Shown: positions 1-6,617 of the stretch, piece by piece
How the letters are laid out: each line of letters starts with the position of its first letter
Position numbering within the stretch: position 1 is the stretch's first letter
Origin: an uncultured Alphaproteobacteria bacterium
GTDB lineage: Bacteria > Pseudomonadota > Alphaproteobacteria > RF32 > CAG-239
Direction: 5' to 3'
Length of the DNA: 12,669 bases
Assembly: GCA_910580155.1 (NCBI GenBank)
Contig: CAJTWX010000050.1
Coordinates: 1 to 12,669, forward strand
Translations under genes and position numbers: made by a program
The notes under the pieces: model-generated
What the model was told of the DNA's origin: nothing
The model's database searches: none
What the model saw: the letters and a program-made list of their open reading frames with translations, nothing else

Positions 1-333
1 GCTTCAGCTATTTGTCTGTTAGGCGGTTTATTTATTGGTAAGGCTTTTTTTGCCGAGCAAAAAGTTGAAAATTATGGTTTGGAAGGTGTTGTTGCGAATC
101 CAGATGTGCCTACAGGGCGTCCACGCTGTGGTTTAACGGACAAGAGCCAAGCTTGTATTTTTTATATGCTCAACTGGTATAAACAGGAACTTAACGGAAG
201 AGATTTTTATAAATTGGCGGCACAGTTAACTGGTCGTGAAGAATATATGATTGAAACAGATAATTTGCGCTATGCAAACGTTAAAATAAAGCCCGGACAT
301 TTTGCCCAATTAAATATTCCAGCTTTGAAGTAA
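1..333 (+). CDS. Unrecognised exported or membrane-anchored protein, 3' end only
   Basis: The frame is open from the first base of the window to a TAA at 331-333, giving about 110 residues, so the true start lies upstream. The visible N-terminal part is hydrophobic (AICLLGGLFIGKAFF at about residues 3-17), followed by a polar segment. This looks like a signal peptide or a single membrane anchor with a small periplasmic domain. The soluble part has two cysteines (RCGLTDKSQAC) that could form a disulphide, and an aromatic stretch (FYMLNWYKQEL). I do not recognise the family. A TTG at 79 also lies in this frame, but nothing favours it as a start because the frame stays open upstream. The gene ends in a hairpin terminator just past its stop and faces the tatA-like gene. 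Only the reading frame and export-like N-terminus are supported. Confidence 0.7.
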   Translation, partial: ASAICLLGGLFIGKAFFAEQKVENYGLEGVVANPDVPTGRPRCGLTDKSQACIFYMLNWYKQELNGRDFYKLAAQLTGREEYMIETDNLRYANVKIKPGHFAQLNIPALK

Positions 334-336
334 AAG

Positions 337-360
337 AAAAATGCCCTTTCGGGCATTTTT
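337..360. terminator. Bidirectional intrinsic terminator
   Basis: The stem AAAAATGCCC pairs with GGGCATTTTT around a TTTC loop. The T run on the plus side ends the exported-protein gene. The complementary A run, read as T on the minus strand, ends the SPOR-nagZ-tatA operon. It lies just past the first gene's stop and touches the stop codon of the tatA-like gene. Confidence 0.85.
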
Positions 361-569
361 TATTCGTCTTTATCTTGCTTTTTGTTTTGAGCTTTTTTCG
401 CGGCAACTTTTTCTTGTGCGGCGTGTGCTTTTTCTTTTAATTCCTGAGAAGCCTTTTTACCGGCATCAACAAGGTGCGGCACTTCATTTTTTAACCTGCT
501 CATCAGCTCAGGCAGCCTCTCTGCATTATAAATAGCAATTACAATGATTGCCACCAGTATCCAAGTCAT
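360..569 (-). CDS. tatA: TatA/TatE-like twin-arginine translocase subunit (atypical)
   Basis: A 69-residue protein with the TatA plan: a short hydrophobic N-terminal helix (about residues 2-14), a hinge, an amphipathic helix containing ERLPELMSRLKNEV, then a Lys/Glu/Ala-rich charged tail. In the TatA family this protein oligomerises in the inner membrane to carry folded Tat substrates. The usual Phe-Gly hinge before the amphipathic helix is absent; the sequence there is IYNAERLPEL. The ATG overlaps the nagZ stop as ATGA, and a good AAAGGAG ribosome-binding site sits in the end of nagZ, so the two are translationally coupled. In many alphaproteobacteria, from memory, the order is SPOR, nagZ, scpA, scpB, tatA, tatB, tatC, so position supports the call. 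Here a terminator follows immediately, with no tatB or tatC. A different small single-pass membrane protein remains possible. Confidence 0.6.
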   Translation of the reverse strand: MTWILVAIIVIAIYNAERLPELMSRLKNEVPHLVDAGKKASQELKEKAHAAQEKVAAKKAQNKKQDKDE

Positions 570-1633
570 AAATTTTCTCCTTTCTTGAGCATTTGATTTA
601 AGGTTTCTGTTGCGTCATATCCGTATTGCACCTTATTTTTATCTGCAAATTCCTGATGATAACGTTTTTTAATATCATTTATATCCTTATTTTTTAGAGT
701 ATTATGAATAATTTTTTTGACTTTGGCAAATCTTATCAACGATTTTTCAGCCATAAATTGTCGTTCCTGACAAATTGCATATAAATCTTTATAAATCCCC
801 GAACAATAACAGATAACATCTACACCGGCGTTCAGGCTTAAAAGAGAGCGATTTACAATATTTCCCTGCAGGGCGTGCATATCAATTGCATCGCTTATAA
901 GCAAACCGCTAAAATTCAAATATCCGCGTAAAAATTCAGATATTGCTTTTTTAGACATTGTTACCGGATATTCAGAATCTATTGATTTTAAAATTATATG
1001 TGTTGTCATTCCGACGGGGGTGTCTGAAAAATTTTGCAAATACGCCGTCTTCTCTTTAAGCTCGCTTACAGACAACCCGACTTCCAAAGAATTCAGATGC
1101 GGGTCTTCCTGTGCAGCAAAATGCGTCGGCAGATGTTTGACGCACGGACAAATTCCGTTACTTATATAAGTATCTGTCATTGTTTTCGCATATTTGACTA
1201 TGTGTGCCCTGTCTTTACTGAAACACCGCCCTTTTAAAACCGGATTTTCAGGAAATGTTTTCCGGTCTACAACCGGCGCATAATTGACATTTATCCCCAG
1301 TTCCAGCATCTCGGAAGAGATTAAGTCGGCGTGCATTTTTGTATATTCAACCGGACTGTTTCCTAATATTTCCGCGGAAACATATTCTGTTGACATTATT
1401 GGCTTTAAGCGGGAAACACGCCCCCCTTCTTCATCAATGGCAATTAAAACGTCATCACGATTTATTGTATTTTTTATGTCTTCAATCAGCTTTACGGTTT
1501 GTTCTTTATTTTGCAAATTTCTGCCAAACAAGGTTATGCCTAACGGATTAAACGTTGAAAACAGATATTTTTCTTCATCTGTTAATTTTGTTCCCGCGCA
1601 GGATAACATTGCTGCTAAAATCGGTTTTGGCAT
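566..1633 (-). CDS. nagZ: Glycoside hydrolase family 3, NagZ-like beta-N-acetylhexosaminidase
   Basis: 355 residues, a normal length for single-domain NagZ, which removes GlcNAc from anhydromuropeptides in the cytoplasm during peptidoglycan recycling. Family landmarks are in order: AIDEEGGRVSRL (65-76), GRCFSKDR (135-142), KHLP (166-169), a D-x-H pair (D177, H179) where the acid/base dyad sits, and SDAIDM (247-252) with D248 as expected nucleophile. No signal peptide is visible. The loop normally reading KH-x-PGHG-x-x-x-x-D-S-H is KHLPTHFAAQEDPH here: the Gly-His-Gly is gone but the catalytic D and H remain. Substrate preference may therefore differ from standard NagZ. The gene starts 8 bases after the SPOR gene's TAG and its stop overlaps the tatA-like start, so all three appear to be one operon. 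Membership of GH3 is sure; NagZ proper is likely. Confidence 0.88.
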   Translation of the reverse strand: MPKPILAAMLSCAGTKLTDEEKYLFSTFNPLGITLFGRNLQNKEQTVKLIEDIKNTINRDDVLIAIDEEGGRVSRLKPIMSTEYVSAEILGNSPVEYTKMHADLISSEMLELGINVNYAPVVDRKTFPENPVLKGRCFSKDRAHIVKYAKTMTDTYISNGICPCVKHLPTHFAAQEDPHLNSLEVGLSVSELKEKTAYLQNFSDTPVGMTTHIILKSIDSEYPVTMSKKAISEFLRGYLNFSGLLISDAIDMHALQGNIVNRSLLSLNAGVDVICYCSGIYKDLYAICQERQFMAEKSLIRFAKVKKIIHNTLKNKDINDIKKRYHQEFADKNKVQYGYDATETLNQMLKKGENL

Positions 1634-1641
1634 TTTGCTCT

Positions 1642-2226
1642 CTAATTTTGTTTAATGATACTGCTGATTTGATTTTGTTTTAATTTACTTGATAATTTTT
1701 CTGCTTCGGCACGCGTTTTAAAAGCTCCCACTTTTAAACGGTATAAGGTGTTACCATTGGCTGCGGTTATCTCTTCAATCTCAAAAGGATAGCTCTTTAG
1801 AAATGCGTGTTTTGACGACAGATTCTTCCATAAATTTTCAACAGATTTCCGGCTTGACGAGGCTATAATTTGTGCATACCAACTTCCTTTTGCCGATTTG
1901 ACTGCTTTATTGATTACTGGTGAAGCTGGTTTTGCCACTTGCGTTTCCAGCTTTGGCGCTGCTGCAGAATCGTTCTTATTTTCAGAATTTATACTGTTTT
2001 GCAATTTGACGTCTATTTCTTTTATTTTGGCAGGAATTACCACTTTTTCCCTGCCGGTAGTTTTTATGGATGACAAATCCGTGCCTGCAACTTTAATATT
2101 TTGTTCTGCAGGATTATTCAAAATAGCGTCCGCCTCATTCAAACTTCCGTCTTCTTCCAAGCTTTCAACCAGATTTTCTATATTCTCCGGCGCATCAATA
2201 TCTCTTTCGACAATCAATTTCGGCAT
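1642..2226 (-). CDS. SPOR-domain protein, C-terminal part (second half of a frameshifted gene)
   Basis: This frame holds a low-complexity acidic and polar linker (about residues 1-113) followed by a C-terminal SPOR domain (about 114-192). That domain begins GSWYAQIIASSSRKSVENLW and ends with LYRLKVGAFKTRAEAEKLSS. SPOR domains bind denuded peptidoglycan glycan strands, often at the division septum. The ATG at 2226 has no visible ribosome-binding site and is probably not the real start. The frame continues upstream as PVSEVNIVEAPD and joins the membrane-anchor frame through a -1 shift at 2262-2268. Read together, 1642-2591 encode about 315 residues with the usual layout of alphaproteobacterial SPOR proteins: cytoplasmic tail, one membrane helix, long linker, SPOR domain. 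The gene leads the operon with nagZ. Either the sequence lacks one base, the gene is broken, or the shift is programmed. Confidence 0.8.
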   Translation of the reverse strand: MPKLIVERDIDAPENIENLVESLEEDGSLNEADAILNNPAEQNIKVAGTDLSSIKTTGREKVVIPAKIKEIDVKLQNSINSENKNDSAAAPKLETQVAKPASPVINKAVKSAKGSWYAQIIASSSRKSVENLWKNLSSKHAFLKSYPFEIEEITAANGNTLYRLKVGAFKTRAEAEKLSSKLKQNQISSIIKQN

Positions 2227-2591
2227 ATCCGGCGCTTCGACAATATTAACTTCGCTGACCGGTTTGGGGTATTATCGACGATGTGATAGATTTCCCGATT
2301 TTGATTATCTATCTCCATTCCGCCAGGGTCATTCGGCTGAACTTTTGCCGGTGTCAACGGACGACGGATAACGGGAATAACTTTTTCTTTGTTCATATTT
2401 TCCGCAGGACCTAAAAACAACCAGCCAACGACTCCGCCGACCAATATGCCGGCAAGCATTCCTATAAAACCGTTTTTGGCGTGTTGGATTTCTTCCTGAC
2501 GTTGTTCTATACTCTGGATATTTTGGTCAGCAACACGTTGATGAAACTTATTTTCATTGTTTTCCTGACTGTTATTTAACCCATACAGCAT
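2214..2591 (-). CDS. SPOR-domain protein, N-terminal membrane-anchor part (first half of a frameshifted gene)
   Basis: Residues 1-40 are polar, Gln- and Asn-rich and presumably cytoplasmic. Residues 42-61 form one membrane helix (GFIGMLAGILVGGVVGWLFL). A periplasmic stretch follows with IPVIRRPLTPAKVQPNDPGGMEIDNQ, close in style to the conserved motif that follows the anchor in alphaproteobacterial SPOR proteins (from memory of that family). After residue 110 the frame becomes basic and unrelated (SAKLILSKRRICRN) and stops at 2214-2216. The natural continuation lies in the -1 frame, which leads to the SPOR domain. The ATG at 2591 has a GGGG-type ribosome-binding site 8 bases upstream and a TATAAT hexamer about 33 bases upstream. 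If translation stopped here, the product would be a membrane stub without its glycan-binding domain. Confidence 0.75.
   Translation of the reverse strand: MLYGLNNSQENNENKFHQRVADQNIQSIEQRQEEIQHAKNGFIGMLAGILVGGVVGWLFLGPAENMNKEKVIPVIRRPLTPAKVQPNDPGGMEIDNQNREIYHIVDNTPNRSAKLILSKRRICRN
2262..2268 (-). other. Frameshift point with in-phase slippery heptamer C CCA AAC
   Basis: Codons 109-110 of the membrane-anchor frame are CCA AAC, preceded by C, which fits the X XXY YYZ pattern for -1 ribosomal slippage in the correct phase. After a -1 shift, the next codons are CCG GTC AGC and the frame stays open through the SPOR domain. One extra C in the CCCC run would also restore the frame, so an assembly or homopolymer error explains it equally well. 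No strong downstream hairpin or upstream internal Shine-Dalgarno is evident. Confidence 0.6.
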
Positions 2592-2618
2592 TGCATACCC
2601 CTTTTTACTTTCTGTTTA

Positions 2619-2654
2619 AAATGATTATAACTGAAAATATATTTACAATCATTT
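2619..2654. promoter_or_regulatory. Imperfect 12-bp inverted repeat overlapping a -10 element; candidate operator
   Basis: The left arm AAATGATTATAA (2619-2630) and the right arm (2643-2654, reading AAATGATTGTAA on the minus strand) match at 11 of 12 positions and are separated by 12 bases. On the minus strand the left arm contains a TATAAT hexamer (2624-2629), well placed for a promoter of the SPOR gene that starts at 2591; no good -35 is visible. The element lies between the divergent SPOR and xthA genes, so a dimeric regulator could act on one or both. The high AT content makes chance similarity possible. Confidence 0.4.
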
Positions 2655-2707
2655 AACATTACAGGTGTTAAAGTTTCGTAAGTAAAAAATATCATAATGA
2701 GGCTTTA

Positions 2708-3493
2708 ATGAAAATTGCTACATATAACATCAATTCGGTAAATGCACGATGTGCGAATCTTTGCAAATGGCTGCAAGCGGAACAGCCCGATTTGGTCTTT
2801 TTGCAGGAGATTAAATGCGAAACAGACAAATTTTTATATTTTGAATGCGAAAGTCTGGGCTATAAAACGATTGCACTGGGGCAAAAAAGTTATAACGGTG
2901 TTGCTATTCTTTCTAAATCTGACTTTACGGTAACGGCTAAAAATCTACCTGATTTTAGTGATGACGCAGCCAGATATCTTGAAGTTTTGGTACAAAAGGG
3001 CAATATAAAATTTTATGCCGCATCAGCATACATCCCGAACGGTTGTTCCCCTGACAGGCGAATCGAGGCGGAGAAACTGGATTATAAATTAAAATGGCTG
3101 GACAAGTTTTATAAACGCGCTGTTTATTTGAAGCAAAGCGGGATTCCGGTTATCATTGGTGGCGATTTTAATGTTATGATGACAGGCCTTGATGTTTATG
3201 ACGAGCGCAGATTTCAAAACAGCCCTCTTTATTGTAAAGAAGTACAAGATAAAATCAAAGCATTACAATATGCCGGTTTTTATGATGCTTTCAGATTTTT
3301 ACACCCTAATGCGGAAGGATACACATTTTGGGATTATACCGGTAACTCTTTCGTAACTAATTCGGGTTTAAGAATAGATTATCTGTTTATGACAGCTCAG
3401 TTTGCCGAGCAGTTAAAACAGTGTACTGTTGATAAATCGCTTCGCGAAATGGAAAAACCTTCTGACCACACGGCTTTGGTGGCTGAATTTTGA
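2708..3493 (+). CDS. xthA: Exodeoxyribonuclease III (XthA-type AP endonuclease)
   Basis: 261 residues, full length for the family. ExoIII is a cytoplasmic Mg-dependent enzyme that cuts the backbone at abasic sites and degrades duplex DNA 3' to 5'. All key motifs are present: TYNINSVNAR with N7, LQEIK with metal-binding E34, SAYIPNG with Y108, GGDFNVM with D153 and N155, and the terminal SDHTALVAEF with D253 and H254. The insert NGCSPDRRIEAEKLDYKLKW is of the XthA type. No strong Shine-Dalgarno precedes the ATG; the nearest purine run is TGAGG about 6 bases upstream. The stop codon TGA is embedded in the ribosome-binding site of the following protease gene, so the two are probably co-transcribed. 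Divergent from the SPOR operon. Confidence 0.96.
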   Translation: MKIATYNINSVNARCANLCKWLQAEQPDLVFLQEIKCETDKFLYFECESLGYKTIALGQKSYNGVAILSKSDFTVTAKNLPDFSDDAARYLEVLVQKGNIKFYAASAYIPNGCSPDRRIEAEKLDYKLKWLDKFYKRAVYLKQSGIPVIIGGDFNVMMTGLDVYDERRFQNSPLYCKEVQDKIKALQYAGFYDAFRFLHPNAEGYTFWDYTGNSFVTNSGLRIDYLFMTAQFAEQLKQCTVDKSLREMEKPSDHTALVAEF

Positions 3494-3501
3494 GGAAAAG
3501 A

Positions 3502-4533
3502 ATGATAAAAAGCATCTGCATACTGGCTTTAAGTTGTTTCCTCGCCGCGGCACCGGCGAGAGCATACGAATTTACCAAAATTGATATGCTTTTTGACACC
3601 TTACTTGCAAATTATGACGGCGTATTTGACATTAAACAGCTTTCCCTCTTTGGTGGCAGAGCATTACACAAAGTGGATAATTCTCTTAGGCTTTATAACA
3701 GCGATTCAAAAGCGTATCTATACGAAAAAAATAATCTTATTGCTACATTTAAGCTGCCTCAAGATGAAAACCCGCTGTTATGGAAACAGCTTTTAGCTGA
3801 TATTCTAAAAACGGGAGCTGCCCGTTCACTTAAGCTTTCCGATAATCCCAATACCTTGGAAACGGAGGTTTTGAGCGAGATAACGGCAAATCTGGATGAA
3901 TATTCGCGGCTTGAAAAAAATAATCAAACAGCCGATTTAATTAATTATCGACTGATTGATGGCATTTTGTACATCAGGCCGACAACATTTTATAAAGGGT
4001 TCTCGGACTATTTCACCCAAATAATTTCCCGCCATCCCTCCCTTAAAGGGGTGATTTTGGATTTACGCAATAATCACGGCGGAGATTTTAATGAAGCGAT
4101 AAAAACAGCCGATTTATTTTTAGACAATACGCTTATTGCCTATCGAGCAGGTAAAAACCAGCCCAAACGATATTACATCTCAACTAATGGTGATATTTTG
4201 CGAGGTAAGCCTTTAGCCGTTTTAACCAACGAAGAAACAGCCTCTTCGGCAGAAATTGTGGCTGCGGCTCTTTATGAACAAAGCAGAGCAACACTTATCG
4301 GAACAAAGACCTACGGAAAAGACTCCACTCAGCTGGTCAATCGTATGGATACGCACACCTTGTTTCTTACTAACGGATACTTTTACACGCCATCAGGAAA
4401 ACGAATTAGCGAAACAGGCATTTTGCCGCAGATTTGTACCGGAATCGGCGAAAGTTGCACCATTACTGATAAAAACGACCCAAACAAAGATATTGTTACG
4501 GCAATCAATTTGATAAAAAAGAATTTAGGCTAA
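3502..4533 (+). CDS. S41-family (C-terminal processing) serine protease lacking a PDZ domain
   Basis: Start chosen at ATG 3502: it has GAGG six bases upstream, whereas the in-frame TTG at 3490 overlaps the xthA stop and has no such site. The 343-residue product begins with a signal peptide (MIKSICILALSCFLAAAPARA, cut near residue 21), so it should act in the periplasm. The S41 core is clear: GVILDLRNNHGGDF (183-196), ETASSAEIVAAAL (245-257) with S248 as nucleophile, and YGKDSTQ with K273, the same 25-residue Ser-Lys spacing as in characterised CtpA enzymes. The landmark LDEYSRL (131-137) is followed almost at once by the LINYRLIDGILYIRPTTF strand (147-164 region), where CtpA proteins carry a PDZ domain of roughly 90 residues. 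That domain is missing, explaining the short length. Substrates are unknown. Confidence 0.88.
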   Translation: MIKSICILALSCFLAAAPARAYEFTKIDMLFDTLLANYDGVFDIKQLSLFGGRALHKVDNSLRLYNSDSKAYLYEKNNLIATFKLPQDENPLLWKQLLADILKTGAARSLKLSDNPNTLETEVLSEITANLDEYSRLEKNNQTADLINYRLIDGILYIRPTTFYKGFSDYFTQIISRHPSLKGVILDLRNNHGGDFNEAIKTADLFLDNTLIAYRAGKNQPKRYYISTNGDILRGKPLAVLTNEETASSAEIVAAALYEQSRATLIGTKTYGKDSTQLVNRMDTHTLFLTNGYFYTPSGKRISETGILPQICTGIGESCTITDKNDPNKDIVTAINLIKKNLG

Positions 4534-4541
4534 AAATTTTG

Positions 4542-4569
4542 TTGACATTCCAAATAATGATTGTATAGT
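4542..4569 (+). promoter_or_regulatory. Strong sigma70-type promoter of rpmG
   Basis: A perfect TTGACA (-35) at 4542-4547 and TATAGT (-10) at 4564-4569 are separated by 16 bases. Transcription would start near 4576, leaving an untranslated leader of about 42 bases before the L33 start. This is the best promoter match in the window, as expected for a ribosomal protein gene. Confidence 0.8.
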
Positions 4570-4617
4570 GCGTGTAAAGTTTTTTGTGTTTAACCTTGAA
4601 TTTATAAGAGTAAAATA

Positions 4618-4785
4618 ATGGCAAAAGCAGTTAAAGTGAAAGTAAAATTAGAGAGCACCGCCGGTACAGGCACTTTTTATCTTGCTGAAAAGAACCCGAG
4701 AACTCATCCTGAGAAATTGGTTATGAAAAAGTATGATAAAAAATCTAAGAAACACGAAGAGTTTGTTGAAAAGAAATTGAAGTAA
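4618..4785 (+). CDS. rpmG: Large-subunit ribosomal protein L33 (bL33)
   Basis: A 55-residue, strongly basic protein with the L33 pattern: an N-terminal basic strand (AKAVKVKVKLEST), GTGTFYLAEKNPRTHPEKL, then KKYDKKSKKHEEFVEKKLK. bL33 binds 23S rRNA in the 50S subunit. This is the cysteine-free, non-zinc-binding form; no CxxC pairs occur. The ATG follows an AAGAG-type ribosome-binding site. The gene is a single-gene unit with its own strong promoter upstream and a hairpin terminator downstream. Confidence 0.95.
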   Translation: MAKAVKVKVKLESTAGTGTFYLAEKNPRTHPEKLVMKKYDKKSKKHEEFVEKKLK

Positions 4786-4809
4786 TTTCTTTATGCTTGA
4801 TGGTTTTAT

Positions 4810-4842
4810 AAAAAGGCATTAGTTTTTTACTGATGCCTTTTT
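4810..4842 (+). terminator. Intrinsic terminator of rpmG
   Basis: The left arm AAAAAGGCATTAG pairs with CTGATGCCTTTTT (one G-T wobble) around a seven-base loop TTTTTTA, and the right arm ends in a T run. The hairpin ends only 16 bases before the ATG of the lipoprotein gene. Confidence 0.85.
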
Positions 4843-4858
4843 GTTTTGAAAGTATCTA

Positions 4859-5704
4859 ATGTTAAAAAGAATTGTAATTACCATAATTATTTTCTTCTTA
4901 TCAGGATGTCCTTTTCGCTTGCCTGTTTGCTGGTGGACAAATTCTTTGGAAATATTAAATTTATCTGATGTACCATTGTATTATCAATCCGATACAAGTG
5001 GAAAACGACACCTTATTCGTTATAATCGTACATTTTCACTGCCTTATGAAGTTTATCTGCCAAGCCAATCATCTTCTTGCTTTGAAATTGGAGAACCCCA
5101 GTTAAATATTGACTCTGCTACATATACTTTTTATACAGATAAAACAACGAAAACGCCTATTTTTTCATATACCGCAGAAAAGATTAAAGAGCTTTTTGAC
5201 AACCGTCCGCGTACATTTGTTGCAGACACCTACAAAGCTGTTTTGTTTAACAATAAAATACAATATCTTCACAAAGACGATATTAAAAAGATGCAGCCAC
5301 AGCAATGGAAAAAAGATACTGATTATCCTAATCATTTTGTTTATAAAAATTTGGTATTAACAGTTCAAATCAAAGACCATTCTCCATTTACTGAGTTTGC
5401 AGATTATGAGGTTATACTTGATTTTTATATTACCGACTGGCTATTTTTCATTAAACACTCTGAGTTTCCCTATTACTTCAATACCTCTGAGGTGTTTATT
5501 ATCAGCCACGGCGAAGAAATTTATTTAGAACCAGACAATGTTCGCAATGATTTACAAAAAATTTTCCCAGATAAATCAACATTCCGACAACACGCCAGAT
5601 TTACATATTATCTGCCCCATACCCCTATTGACAGTAATACCATCTATATTGGCGGCATTTCTATTGATGGCCAAAAAACAGATGTTTTAGATTTTTCCTT
5701 TTAG
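4859..5704 (+). CDS. Predicted lipoprotein of unknown function
   Basis: 281 residues. The N-terminus is a lipoprotein signal: MLKRIVITIIIFFLSGC, with lipobox LSGC and lipidated Cys at residue 17; Pro follows it, so there is no Asp-type inner-membrane retention signal. The mature part is rich in Tyr, Phe and short alternating hydrophobic segments, suggesting a beta-rich fold, and has extra cysteines near the N-terminus (C24, C75 region). I do not recognise a family. The start has only a weak GAAAG ribosome-binding site. The rpmG terminator sits directly upstream, leaving no room for a normal promoter unless transcription reads through or starts inside the rpmG unit. The stop overlaps the xerC stop by four bases, tail to tail. 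The ORF and lipobox are solid; the function is open. Confidence 0.8.
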   Translation: MLKRIVITIIIFFLSGCPFRLPVCWWTNSLEILNLSDVPLYYQSDTSGKRHLIRYNRTFSLPYEVYLPSQSSSCFEIGEPQLNIDSATYTFYTDKTTKTPIFSYTAEKIKELFDNRPRTFVADTYKAVLFNNKIQYLHKDDIKKMQPQQWKKDTDYPNHFVYKNLVLTVQIKDHSPFTEFADYEVILDFYITDWLFFIKHSEFPYYFNTSEVFIISHGEEIYLEPDNVRNDLQKIFPDKSTFRQHARFTYYLPHTPIDSNTIYIGGISIDGQKTDVLDFSF

Positions 5705-6603
5705 TTCGGAAAAGCTTTTTTGTATTCTTTCTGAATCGTATCAAGATTGACATCTGTATAACGCTGAGTTGAGTTAAGCGACGCGTGGCCTAACAGCTCC
5801 TGTATAGAACGCAAATCTGACCCTTGCGCTAACAAATGCGTTGCAAATGAGTGACGCAGAGCGTGGGGCGTTACGGTGGCCGGCAGGTTTAGTTTCATCC
5901 TGATTTTTTGAAGTTTACGTTGGATAATTCTGGCTTTGACACGTTCCCCTTTTGCCCCTAAGAAAAGCGCTGTTCCTTTATCCAGATTATATGGACAGCA
6001 TTTTTTATAATTTTCAATCCGTTCAATTACAATCGGCAAAATCGGGACATACCTGTCTTTATTGCCTTTTCCTCTGATTTTTAGAAAATCAGAATCGCCG
6101 ACATCTTCCACATTCAGCCCTAAAGCTTCATTTATACGCAGACCACAGCCATACAGCAGCGTAAAAACCGCCATATCGCGCACACCTAGCCACGGCTCAC
6201 TACAATCTTGAATCGCTTTATTGATGATATCAAATGTGGTATCTACATCTATTGACCGCGGTAAGATTTTAGGCAGCTTTGGAGACGAAATCTGAAAGAT
6301 TGCCATATTATGGATAATATCATTTTCATCTAACCACTTAAAAAAGTTGCGAACTGCTGATTCTTCTCTGGCAATTGAAGTTTTTCTGATTTCGCTTTTG
6401 GCTCGATGGCTAAAAAAATTGCGAAAATCCCGTACTTCCATTTTTTGCAAATCTTCAAGCTTAGTTTTTGATTTTCCTAAATAATCCAAAAATATATTTA
6501 CGTCACTTAAATAGCTGGTTATTGTATAAGATGAATAGTTTCGCTGTGTTCTTAACCATTCCGTCCATCGTTCTATGGCTCTGGCTAGTTCTTTATCCGA
6601 CAT
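5701..6603 (-). CDS. xerC: Tyrosine recombinase XerC
   Basis: 300 residues, standard for XerC/XerD. With its partner it resolves chromosome dimers at dif during division. The N-terminal SAM-like core-binding domain spans about residues 5-95, and the catalytic domain about 115-295. The full active site is present: R156 (GCGLRINEAL), K179 (RGKGNKDRYVP), H247 and R250 (HALRHSFATHL), H273 (LGHASLNSTQRYT) and the nucleophile Y282. XerC rather than XerD is preferred from the overall wording of the HxxR and Tyr motifs, but XerD cannot be excluded without alignment. The ATG at 6603 has an ideal AGGAGG five bases upstream. A 15-bp perfect hairpin lies just before that site. There is no sign of an integrase in a mobile element: no attachment repeats or cargo genes. 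Confidence 0.92.
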   Translation of the reverse strand: MSDKELARAIERWTEWLRTQRNYSSYTITSYLSDVNIFLDYLGKSKTKLEDLQKMEVRDFRNFFSHRAKSEIRKTSIAREESAVRNFFKWLDENDIIHNMAIFQISSPKLPKILPRSIDVDTTFDIINKAIQDCSEPWLGVRDMAVFTLLYGCGLRINEALGLNVEDVGDSDFLKIRGKGNKDRYVPILPIVIERIENYKKCCPYNLDKGTALFLGAKGERVKARIIQRKLQKIRMKLNLPATVTPHALRHSFATHLLAQGSDLRSIQELLGHASLNSTQRYTDVNLDTIQKEYKKAFPN

Positions 6604-6617
6604 TCTGTCCTCCTAAA

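Noticed and set aside
1284..1655. 123-codon open frame on the plus strand across nagZ
   Set aside because: Antisense shadow of a well-supported gene, without a ribosome-binding site or protein-like composition.
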